A stretch of 14,329 nucleotides of DNA from Lachnospiraceae bacterium (GTDB lineage: Bacteria; Bacillota_A; Clostridia; Lachnospirales; Lachnospiraceae), in the NCBI GenBank assembly GCA_017958245.1, contig JAGDDC010000129.1:1-14329 (forward strand), in the 5' to 3' direction. The notes below the pieces were generated by a model that did no database searches, was not told the origin of the DNA, and saw only the letters and a list, made by a program, of their open reading frames with translations. A program made the position numbers and the translations under genes. Shown piece by piece: positions 6,296 to 13,357 of this stretch (position 1 is the first letter of the stretch; the number at the start of each line of letters is the position of its first letter).

Positions 6296-7498
6296 ATGGA
6301 TGGCATGCTATCACAGGAAGAGATAAACGCATTGCTCAGCGGAGTTGGAACCGGTGACGATCCATCCCCGGAGGCGGAAGCGCCGGCAGCGCCCGCCGCA
6401 GACGGATCTTTACCCGAGCTTACGCCGGAGGAAAAGGACGCTGTCGGTGAGATCTCAAACATCAGTATGGGAACTGCCGCGACCACGCTGTCATCGCTCT
6501 TGAACCAGAGGGTCGACATAACGACTCCTCAGGTCTCATACGCCATCTGGGATGATCTCTTAAAGGATTATGAGCTTCCGTGCGTTTTCATCCAGATATA
6601 TTACACACAGGGACTTGACGGAAACAACATCCTCATCATGAAGGAGAAGGACGTCAAGTTCATCACCGACCTTATGATGGGCGGTGACGGTTCAAACACG
6701 GAGGGAGAGCTCTCAGAGCTTCATTTGAGCGCGATCAGTGAGGCGATGAACCAGATGATGGGTTCGTCTTCGACTTCGCTCTCGTCGATGCTTGAGAAGA
6801 AGATAGATATCAGCCCGCCCACGGCCAGTCTCGTGAACCTCGCGGAGACGGTCGAGGCTTCACAGATAGCTGATTTCTTGAAGAGCAGGTTCGTGAAGGT
6901 CGCTTTCAGAATGGAGATCGGCGACCTGATCGACAGCGAGCTTATGCAGCTCTATTCGTTTGATTTTGCGAAGGGCATGTACAAGCAGTTTGTAAACTAT
7001 GTATCCGGCGGTATGCTTGACATACAGCCTGACGAACCGGCACCTGAACCGGCTCCCGCCCCTGCACCGGCACCCGCACCGACGCCAGCACCTGCACCGA
7101 TGCCCACGCCGGCACCCGCACCGGCGCCGCAGCCACAGGCGCCACCGCCGCAATACCAAGCGCCTCCGCAGGGAGTGCCTTACATGGCGCCTCCCGTGCA
7201 GGACGTCAACATCGCGCCGGTTGCCTTCCAGCCTTTTATACCCGTGCAGAGCCCGCTCATGCAGACGGAGAACATCGACCTGCTGCTTGACGTACCGCTT
7301 GAAGTCACGGCAGAGCTCGGAAGGACAAGCAAATCGATCAAGGAGATCCTTGATTTCGCGCCGGGCACGATCATCGAGCTCAACCGTCTCGCCGGAGAAC
7401 CCATCGACGTTCTCGTCAACGGCAAGTACGTTGCGAAGGGCGAGGTTGTCGTCATTGAGGAAGCTTTCGGTATAAGGGTAACAGAGGTCACGAAGTAG
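6296..7498 (+). CDS. fliY: FliY (FliN-type), motor switch phosphatase
   Basis: FliY replaces FliN in many Bacillota: it is part of the C-ring and removes phosphate from CheY-P. The 400 residues show an N-terminal CheY-binding peptide (MLSQEEINALLSG, 4-16) and a CheC-like phosphatase region (about 40-235) with both active sites intact. Site 1 has D48, E52, N55 and P78; site 2 has S145, E149, N152 and P175. Each fits the [DS]xxxExxN-x22-P spacing. A Pro/Ala linker spans about 245-303. A C-terminal SpoA/FliN domain (about 325-400) starts at NIDLLLDVPLEVTAELG. SD GGAGGAGG (6277-6284) is 11 bases before ATG 6296; the in-frame ATG 6305 is too distant. It follows fliM closely and is coupled to fliO. 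Confidence 0.95.
   Translation: MDGMLSQEEINALLSGVGTGDDPSPEAEAPAAPAADGSLPELTPEEKDAVGEISNISMGTAATTLSSLLNQRVDITTPQVSYAIWDDLLKDYELPCVFIQIYYTQGLDGNNILIMKEKDVKFITDLMMGGDGSNTEGELSELHLSAISEAMNQMMGSSSTSLSSMLEKKIDISPPTASLVNLAETVEASQIADFLKSRFVKVAFRMEIGDLIDSELMQLYSFDFAKGMYKQFVNYVSGGMLDIQPDEPAPEPAPAPAPAPAPTPAPAPMPTPAPAPAPQPQAPPPQYQAPPQGVPYMAPPVQDVNIAPVAFQPFIPVQSPLMQTENIDLLLDVPLEVTAELGRTSKSIKEILDFAPGTIIELNRLAGEPIDVLVNGKYVAKGEVVVIEEAFGIRVTEVTK
7028..7204 (+). repeat. Pro/Ala-coding low-complexity tract in fliY
   Basis: This segment encodes a run of Pro-Ala dipeptides followed by Pro/Gln-rich sequence (FliY residues 245-303). At DNA level it is a GC-rich imperfect tandem of gcaccg/gcaccc-like hexamers on the + strand. 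It links the CheC-like and SpoA domains and is probably extended and flexible. Such tracts often vary in length between strains. Confidence 0.8.
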
Positions 7499-7503
7499 CA
7501 TAG

Positions 7504-8034
7504 GTGGATACTCTTGTCTTCCTGTACCAGGGCTTCTCAGGTGCTAACAGTGTTCTGAAGATGATCGGCCTGATCATCCTTTGTGCGTTGATCATAGCCG
7601 CGAGCTACTATACGACGAAATTCGTCGGCAGGCGCCAGGCCGGAAAGCTTGAGGGAGGGAACTTCAGATCCGTCGAGATCTTCAGGCTTGCGGGCAACAA
7701 GTATCTTCAGATAATCCAAGTCGGAAAAAAGTATTTCCTGATCGCTGTCTCAAAGGACAACGTGACATCGATCGCCGAGCTAAGCGAAGACGATCTGGTC
7801 CTTGTGCGTGAGGCAAAAGACGCGCCGGGTTTCAGGCAGATCCTCTCGGGGATCGTGAAACAGCGCAAAAAGGGGAGTTCCCCCGCAGACATAACCTCGA
7901 AGGTCACAAGCGGTGAAGATGAAGGAAGCGACGCGAAAGCGGACGTTCCGGAGACGTGGTTTGATGAGACAGAGCAGGAGGAAACTCAAGATAACAGAAT
8001 AAAGAAGGTTGATGATCATGAAGAAGCTTTGTAA
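7504..8034 (+). CDS. fliO: FliO/FliZ-type flagellar export chaperone/scaffold
   Basis: FliO is a small membrane protein that helps assemble the FliP ring of the flagellar type III export gate. The 176 residues have a short outside N-terminus, one membrane helix (about 17-36), and a cytoplasmic domain (EIFRLAGNKYLQIIQVGKKY, about 58-77) typical of FliO/FliZ. A very acidic C-terminal tail from about 136 follows. FliO is weakly conserved, so position directly before fliP carries much of the call. The GTG start at 7504 lies only 5 bases after the fliY stop. It has no good SD (AGAGGT is 15 bases away), suggesting translation by coupling with fliY. The 3' end overlaps fliP by 17 bases. Confidence 0.88.
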   Translation: MDTLVFLYQGFSGANSVLKMIGLIILCALIIAASYYTTKFVGRRQAGKLEGGNFRSVEIFRLAGNKYLQIIQVGKKYFLIAVSKDNVTSIAELSEDDLVLVREAKDAPGFRQILSGIVKQRKKGSSPADITSKVTSGEDEGSDAKADVPETWFDETEQEETQDNRIKKVDDHEEAL

Positions 8035-8902
8035 GAGTAGATCTTTCAGAAAATCTCTGGTTTTCGGAGTTCTGCTCGTAGCGATGTGTTTGTTGACCTT
8101 TAGTTTTTGTGCGCCAAAAAAGGCAAATGCGTCCGCCTCGGAGTTCGATGTGGCGACTCCGGAGGACGTGACTACCACAACTTCAAACGAGGACACGGAT
8201 TCCGGTGGATCGAGTCTGCTCGGTAACCTGGGAGGGCTTTCATTTCGTTATTCAGATGACGGAACGAGCTCTCTTTCGGCGACCCTGCAGATTCTTTTGA
8301 TTTTAACGGTCATCGCGCTCGCGCCATCGATCCTCATCATGCTGACGTCCTTCACGAGGATCGTCATCGTGCTGCATTTTGTGAGGACGGCGCTGGGAAC
8401 TCAGACGACGCCTCCGAACCAGGTGCTCATAGGACTTGCACTGTTCCTTACGGTGTTCATCATGGCGCCCGTCTTCTCAAGGATCAACGAGGAGGCACTC
8501 CAGCCCTTAAACCGTGGCGAGATCACTGCGGAGGAGGCATTTGACAAAGGCATGGAGCCCGTGAGGGACTTCATGTTCAACCAGATGGAGAACGAGAAGG
8601 ACCTTCAGCTCTTCCTCGACATAGCGGAGATCGACGAGGTCAACTCGAGAGCCGACATACCCAACTCTGTACTGATCCCGGCCTTCATCCTGAGCGAGCT
8701 GAGGATAGCCTTCATCATAGGCTTCCTGATATACATACCATTCATAGTGATAGATATGGTCGTCGCGTCGACACTCATGTCGATGGGTATGATGATGCTC
8801 CCGCCGACAACCATATCGATGCCTTTTAAGATCCTGCTGTTCATCATAGCGGACGGCTGGGATCTGGTGGTCGGAAGGGTCGTGGCGACCTTCTTCGACT
8901 GA
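8018..8902 (+). CDS. fliP: FliP, flagellar type III export gate protein
   Basis: FliP is the main subunit of the export gate core (FliP5-FliQ4-FliR1). From ATG 8018 it has 294 residues. A signal peptide has a basic n-region, hydrophobic core 13-31 and probable cleavage after KANA38. A Ser/Thr/acidic segment (39-85) then precedes the conserved FliP region. This contains APSILIMLTSFTRIVIVLHF (102-121) and LGTQTTPPNQVLIG, then the second signature IPAFILSELRIAFIIGF (220-236), and ends in hydrophobic helices. The start is chosen because ATG 8018 is 9 bases after GAAGG (8004-8008), whereas TTG 8009 and ATG 8012 are too close to it. It is longer than many FliPs because of the 39-85 segment. Confidence 0.95.
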   Translation: MKKLCKSRSFRKSLVFGVLLVAMCLLTFSFCAPKKANASASEFDVATPEDVTTTTSNEDTDSGGSSLLGNLGGLSFRYSDDGTSSLSATLQILLILTVIALAPSILIMLTSFTRIVIVLHFVRTALGTQTTPPNQVLIGLALFLTVFIMAPVFSRINEEALQPLNRGEITAEEAFDKGMEPVRDFMFNQMENEKDLQLFLDIAEIDEVNSRADIPNSVLIPAFILSELRIAFIIGFLIYIPFIVIDMVVASTLMSMGMMMLPPTTISMPFKILLFIIADGWDLVVGRVVATFFD

Positions 8903-8923
8903 CGGGCCGTTCACATCGGCCCG
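8903..8923 (+). promoter_or_regulatory. Perfect hairpin right after the fliP stop
   Basis: CGGGCCG (8903-8909) and CGGCCCG (8917-8923) form a perfect 7-base-pair GC stem with loop TTCACAT, starting at the base after the fliP TGA. The following bases are A-rich, not T-rich, so it is not a classical terminator. It may protect or delimit the mRNA 3' of fliP (inference). Confidence 0.6.
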
Positions 8924-8959
8924 CAAATGGTTCAAAAAAGGAGAGGCAGGTGATGCTTT

Positions 8960-9229
8960 GTGGATGAAAACGTTCTGGTAACTCTTATGAGGGAGTCACT
9001 ATACCTGATCATAAAGGTGGCTGCGCCCGTGCTGATAGTGTCGCTCGTTGTGGGCCTCATCATCAGTATATTGCAGACAGTTACATCGATCCAGGAGCAG
9101 ACGCTCTCGTTCGTTCCCAAGCTCATAGCCATATTCCTGGCCATAATGCTGCTCGGGAACTGGATCATGACAAACGTTTCGGAGTTTTTCACATATCTGT
9201 GCGAAAACATACCGGAATATATAAAATAG
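8960..9229 (+). CDS. fliQ: FliQ, flagellar type III export gate protein
   Basis: FliQ is a small two-helix membrane protein wrapped around the FliP/FliR core of the export gate. The 89 residues contain two membrane segments (about 14-38 and 52-72). They are joined by the conserved loop ISILQTVTSIQEQTLSFVPK (35-54), diagnostic of the FliQ/SctS family. Length is exactly as expected. The start is GTG 8960 (MDENVLVTLMRESL), 5 bases after the SD-like AGGTGAT (8948-8954). The stop TAG (9227-9229) provides the first base of the following hairpin. Unlike many clusters it is separated from fliR by 140 bases. Confidence 0.95.
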   Translation: MDENVLVTLMRESLYLIIKVAAPVLIVSLVVGLIISILQTVTSIQEQTLSFVPKLIAIFLAIMLLGNWIMTNVSEFFTYLCENIPEYIK

Positions 9230-9350
9230 CAGGATCGAAGATCCTGCCCCGCATCGTGTATTTTGATGCGGGAGGCTGCGGAGCAGACGATTTTATACCG
9301 AGCAAATCGCGAAGCTGTGTCACAATGCGTTGCATTGCGACTGGATTTGC
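9229..9350 (+). other. Highly structured spacer between fliQ and fliR
   Basis: Consecutive inverted repeats fill this spacer. GCAGGATC (9229-9236)/GATCCTGC (9240-9247) has a GAA loop. CCCGCATC (9248-9255)/GATGCGGG (9265-9272) has a 9-base loop. CTGC/GCAG (9276-9286) has a GGA loop. CGATTT (9288-9293)/AAATCG (9304-9309) follows. CAATGC (9323-9328)/GCATTG (9332-9337) has a GTT loop and an outer GTC/GAC extension. GCAAATC (9302-9308) can instead pair with GATTTGC (9344-9350), excluding the CGATTT stem. No T-run follows, and no protein homology is recognised although the fliR frame is open here. Candidate: palindromic repeat insertion or RNA regulator of fliR. Confidence 0.6.
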
Positions 9351-9369
9351 GAGGCTGACTTTTAAAAAT

Positions 9370-10131
9370 ATGGAATTACTAAGGATAGAGTACTTTTTTT
9401 GCATACTTGTCAGGTCGAGCGGGTTTGTGTTCACCGCGCCGTTCTTCAACATAAAGAACGTGCCCAGGAGGGTGAAGGTCGGCTTCACGCTTGCGCTGTC
9501 CGTTGTGCTCTACGCCGTCCTGCCCTACAACAGGCTCGATTACAACGGGATCTTCGGCTACTCGACGCTGATCGTCGGTGAGCTGCTCGCAGGGCTTGTC
9601 CTGGGGTTTTTGTCAAACATCTGTTACCAGATACTCGCATTTGCGGGTCAGCTGATAGATACGGAGATCGGACTCTCGATGGTCAACGAGTTCGACCCCG
9701 TAACGAGCGCACAGGTCACCATCACCGGCAACCTGTACTCCTACGCGGTCATGCTGATGCTCATGGTCACTTATATGCATCACTACCTCCTGTCGGCGCT
9801 GGTCGACAGCTACACGCTGATACCCGTCGGGGGAGTGAACATCAGCAGCGAGATCTACTCGGTCATGGTAAAGTTCATGACGGATTACTTTGTCATAGCT
9901 TTCAGGATCGTGCTGCCGATCTTTGCGTCCATACTGATAGTGAACACCGTCCTTGCGATACTCGCCAAGGTCGCCCCGCAGATGAACATGTTCGTCATAG
10001 GTATACAGCTCAAGGTTCTCGTGGGGCTTGCGGTGCTGCTGGTCATGATAGAGCTGCTGCCCGCCGTTGGAGATTTCATCTTTGGAAAGATGATGGAGGT
10101 ACTGCGTGCTGCGATCGGATATCTCGGATAA
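9370..10131 (+). CDS. fliR: FliR, flagellar type III export gate protein
   Basis: FliR is the single-copy subunit that closes the FliP/FliQ helical export gate in the inner membrane. From ATG 9370 it has 253 residues, the usual family size, with several membrane helices. It contains the N-terminal ILVRSSGFVFTAPFFNIKNV followed by PRRVKVGFTLALS. The central family core is FAGQLIDTEIGLSMVNEFDP, and the C-terminal helices include LILAKVAPQMN-type sequence (LAILAKVAPQMNMFVIG). The frame is open back to 9199, but the upstream 57 codons lie in the palindromic spacer and show no FliR similarity. The preferred start therefore begins MELLRIEYFF. The only SD candidate, GAGG (9351-9354), is 15 bases away, so initiation looks weak. 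It overlaps flhB by 26 bases. Confidence 0.93.
   Translation: MELLRIEYFFCILVRSSGFVFTAPFFNIKNVPRRVKVGFTLALSVVLYAVLPYNRLDYNGIFGYSTLIVGELLAGLVLGFLSNICYQILAFAGQLIDTEIGLSMVNEFDPVTSAQVTITGNLYSYAVMLMLMVTYMHHYLLSALVDSYTLIPVGGVNISSEIYSVMVKFMTDYFVIAFRIVLPIFASILIVNTVLAILAKVAPQMNMFVIGIQLKVLVGLAVLLVMIELLPAVGDFIFGKMMEVLRAAIGYLG
10095..10100 (+). promoter_or_regulatory. Shine-Dalgarno site deciding the flhB start
   Basis: GGAGGT lies 5 bases before GTG 10106, inside the fliR 3' end. No SD precedes the alternative ATG 10163 (the 35 bases before it hold no purine-rich SD). It therefore supports the upstream GTG as the flhB start. Confidence 0.65.
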
Positions 10132-11254
10132 AAACAACAGCATAAGAGTCACCTTCCTTCCCATGAACCTCCAGTTCTTCGCCTCAAATGAAGGACCCGG
10201 CGGTGAAAAGACTGAGGAAGCGACACCGAAGAAACTCGAGGACGCGAGAAAAGAAGGTCAGGTTGCCAAGAGCCAGGAGCTCGTGACGGCCTTCACCCTC
10301 CTCGGACTCTTCCTGAGCCTCAAGCTCTTCGCGGGCGTCATGGGAGAGAACTTCGTGGACGTGTTCAGGTTCTCCTACAACCTGATGGATGAGTATTCGA
10401 GGGAGATCTTCAACAACGGATACGGCTCGGCCATAATCAACGAGGGCTTGTGGAAGGTCGAGTCGATAGCTCTCCCGATCTTCATAGCGGCCATCCTCAT
10501 AGCAACATTTGTAAACGTCCTTCAGGTCAAATGGAAGCCTACTGCCAAGCCGCTCCAGCCAAAGCTGAGCAAGCTGAGTCCCTTAAAGGGCTTCAAGCGG
10601 ATGTTCTCGAAGGACAAGCTGATAGACCTTGTAAAGGCCATACTGAAGGTCGGTTTCATTCTTTATCTCGCCTACACGACCATCATGGACGAGGCAGGCA
10701 CTCTGGGCATCATTTACGGGATCGGGCTTGAAGCCGCGGTCATGCTCATAGGTGACATAGCGATCAACCTCGGACTCAAGATCAGCCTCTTCTACCTCGT
10801 GCTCGGCATCGCGGACTATATCTACCAGAGGATGAAGTTCAGGAAAGAGATGAGGATGACCAAGCAGGAGATCAAGGACGAGTTCAAGCAGAGCGAGGGC
10901 GATCCGAAGATCAAACAGCAGATCAGGCAGAAGATGAGGGAAGCCTCGAACCGGAGGATGATGCAGAAGCTTCCCGAGGCTGATGTTGTCATCACCAACC
11001 CTACTCATCTGGCCTGCGCGATAAGATACGACAAAGAGACGCTCGACGCGCCCGTGCTCCTTGCGAAGGGAGCCGATTATCTCGCAATGAAGATAAAGGA
11101 CAGGGCGAGGGAGCTTCAGATACCGATAGTTGAGAACAAGCCTCTAGCGAGGATGCTCTACACCAACGTTGAGCTCGACGAGGAGATACCGGAGGAGCTC
11201 TATCAGATGACTGCGGAGGTGCTGGCTTACGTTTATTCGTTGAACAACAGGTAA
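10106..11254 (+). CDS. flhB: FlhB, flagellar type III export switch protein
   Basis: FlhB sits on the export gate and, after self-cleavage, switches export from rod/hook to filament substrates. The 382 residues include the N-terminal family block GGEKTEEATPKKLEDARKEG (32-51) and GQVAKSQEL (51-59). Four membrane helices lie at about 60-80, 119-140, 175-195 and 205-236. A cytoplasmic linker has MTKQEIKDEFKQSEGDP (251-267). The autocleavage site NPTH is at 298-301, intact. The C-terminal domain ends VENKPLARMLYTNVELDEEI and beyond. GTG 10106 has a good SD. ATG 10163 would give the common MNLQFFA start but lacks one; some Firmicute FlhBs do carry residues before the LQFFA motif. It is confidently FlhB; the start is moderately certain. 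Confidence 0.95.
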   Translation: MLRSDISDKNNSIRVTFLPMNLQFFASNEGPGGEKTEEATPKKLEDARKEGQVAKSQELVTAFTLLGLFLSLKLFAGVMGENFVDVFRFSYNLMDEYSREIFNNGYGSAIINEGLWKVESIALPIFIAAILIATFVNVLQVKWKPTAKPLQPKLSKLSPLKGFKRMFSKDKLIDLVKAILKVGFILYLAYTTIMDEAGTLGIIYGIGLEAAVMLIGDIAINLGLKISLFYLVLGIADYIYQRMKFRKEMRMTKQEIKDEFKQSEGDPKIKQQIRQKMREASNRRMMQKLPEADVVITNPTHLACAIRYDKETLDAPVLLAKGADYLAMKIKDRARELQIPIVENKPLARMLYTNVELDEEIPEELYQMTAEVLAYVYSLNNR

Positions 11255-11305
11255 AGCCCTTAAGGTGACCTCAGCACGGAAAAAGGGAAAGAAAGGAGGA
11301 GACAT

Positions 11306-13357
11306 ATGAGGACATTGGTAAAGAACCTGCCCAACTACGCGGTCGGCATATATGTGCTCTCGATAGTCATCTTCCTGATCATCCCGATCCCGAGCGTGCT
11401 GCTCGATGTGCTCGTCGCCTTCAACATAGCGCTCGCGATGATCGTTCTGTTCAACGCGCTCTTTACGAAGGAAGTGCTGGGGATGTCCGCTTTCCCCACG
11501 ATGCTCCTTTTTACGACGGTCTTCAGGATATCGCTCAACGTCTCGTCGACGAGGCTCATCCTCACGACGGGTAATCCCGGTACCGTCATAACCGAGTTCG
11601 GCAAGTTCGTCGGCGGAGACGACCCGATCATCGGCGCCATAATCTTCATCATACTCCTGATCGTACAGTTCCTCGTGATCAACAAGGGCTCGGAGCGTGT
11701 ATCCGAGGTAACCGCGAGGTTCACGCTCGATGCAATGCCCGGAAAACAGATGGCTATCGACGCCGATCTGAACACGGGAGCCATAACGGACGCCGAGGCG
11801 AAGGCGAGACGTGAGAAGATCCAGGAGGAGTCCACCTTCTTCGGATCCATGGACGGTGCCACCAAATACGTAAAGGGAGATGCGGTCGCAGGTCTCATTA
11901 TAACCATCATCAACCTCGCGGGCGGCGTGGTGATGGGCATCATGAACAGGCAAATGGACGCCGGCTCGGCCTTCATGACCTACGGCATACTGACTATAGG
12001 TGACGGGCTTGTGAGCTCGCTGCCATCACTCATGATATCTCTCGCGACCGGTGTTCTTGTAACCAAGGTCTCGAAGGATGCAGACACAGGAAACGTGCTG
12101 GTATCTCAGCTCTTTGCGATACCGAGGGTACTCTATATAGTCGGTGCGGCGATGGTGATCTTCGGAGTCCTGACTCCGCTCCCCATCCTCATATTCCTGC
12201 CGCTTGGAGCACTCTTCCTGATAGTCGGGAGGAACATCGACAAGAAGATCAAGGTCACTACGGTGGAGAAGGAAGTGAGCGAGGAGGAGACCTCGGCGGA
12301 GGAGATAAGGCGTCCGGAGAACGTCGTCTCGCTCCTGCAGGTCGATTCCATAGAGCTGGAGTTCGGCTACGGCATCATACCTCTTGCGGACGCCAACCAG
12401 GGTGGCGACCTGCTTGACCGAGTGGTGCTCATAAGACGACAGGTGGCCGTCGAGTACGGCTGTGTCGTTCCCACGATCAGACTAAGGGACAACATACAGT
12501 TGAACCCCAACCAGTATGTTATCAAGATAAAGGGCATAGAGGTGAGCGAGGGAGAGATCCTCTTCGACCACTATATGGCCATGAACCCGGGATATGTTGA
12601 GGAAGAGATCACGGGTATACCCACATTTGAGCCGTCCTTCCACCTTCCCGCAATATGGATCACGGAGGGACAGAGGGAGAGGGCCGAGTCCTTCGGCTAC
12701 ACGGTCGTCGATCCGCCTTCGATCATCGCGACCCACCTCACGGAGGTCATCAGGGCTCATCTCGACGAGCTGCTCACGAGGCAGGACGTTCAGAACCTCA
12801 TCAACAACATACAGGAGGCAAACCAGACGCTCATATCGGAGCTTGTGCCTAAGCTCCTAGGCGTAGGCGAGATCCAGAAGGTACTTCAGAACCTCTTGAG
12901 AGAGGGCATATCCATAAGGGATCTTGTGACCATCTTCGAGACGCTCGCGGATTACGCAGCGACCACTAGGGACACGGACGTGCTCACGGAGTATGTGAGA
13001 CAGGCTCTCAAGAGGCAGATCTCGAGCAAGTACTTCCCTGCGGGTGAGACGACGAGCGTTGTGACGCTCGATCCGAAGACCGAGCAGGAGATCATGTCCT
13101 CCGTCAAGAGCACCGAGCAGGGATCGTACATAAGCCTCGATCCCGAAAAGACGCAAAAGATCATAAACTCCGTCAAGACGGAGGTCGAGAAGCTTGAGAA
13201 CATGGGCAAGAACCCCATAATCATAACCTCGCCCATAGTCAGGATGTACTTTAAGAAGCTTACGAGGGATTATTTCTCGGATCTCATCATAGTTTCCTAC
13301 AACGAGATCGAATCAAACGTTGAACTGCAATCAGTTGGGATGGTGACTTCACAATGA
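11306..13357 (+). CDS. flhA: FlhA, flagellar type III export protein
   Basis: FlhA is the large export-gate protein: its membrane part conducts proton-driven export and its cytoplasmic ring binds chaperone-substrate complexes. The 683 residues are full length. The N-terminal half (about 11-310) has the multiple helices of FHIPEP proteins, including the cytoplasmic loop with VSEVTARFTLDAMPGKQMAI (132-151) and the conserved acidic/basic loop ITDAEAKARREKIQEES (160-176). The C-terminal half (about 335-683) is the soluble domain with HLTEVIRAHLDELLTRQDVQ and LLREGISIRDLVTIFETLAD. SD AAAGGAGG (11292-11299) is 6 bases before ATG 11306. The stop overlaps the flhF start in ATGA. Confidence 0.97.
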   Translation: MRTLVKNLPNYAVGIYVLSIVIFLIIPIPSVLLDVLVAFNIALAMIVLFNALFTKEVLGMSAFPTMLLFTTVFRISLNVSSTRLILTTGNPGTVITEFGKFVGGDDPIIGAIIFIILLIVQFLVINKGSERVSEVTARFTLDAMPGKQMAIDADLNTGAITDAEAKARREKIQEESTFFGSMDGATKYVKGDAVAGLIITIINLAGGVVMGIMNRQMDAGSAFMTYGILTIGDGLVSSLPSLMISLATGVLVTKVSKDADTGNVLVSQLFAIPRVLYIVGAAMVIFGVLTPLPILIFLPLGALFLIVGRNIDKKIKVTTVEKEVSEEETSAEEIRRPENVVSLLQVDSIELEFGYGIIPLADANQGGDLLDRVVLIRRQVAVEYGCVVPTIRLRDNIQLNPNQYVIKIKGIEVSEGEILFDHYMAMNPGYVEEEITGIPTFEPSFHLPAIWITEGQRERAESFGYTVVDPPSIIATHLTEVIRAHLDELLTRQDVQNLINNIQEANQTLISELVPKLLGVGEIQKVLQNLLREGISIRDLVTIFETLADYAATTRDTDVLTEYVRQALKRQISSKYFPAGETTSVVTLDPKTEQEIMSSVKSTEQGSYISLDPEKTQKIINSVKTEVEKLENMGKNPIIITSPIVRMYFKKLTRDYFSDLIIVSYNEIESNVELQSVGMVTSQ

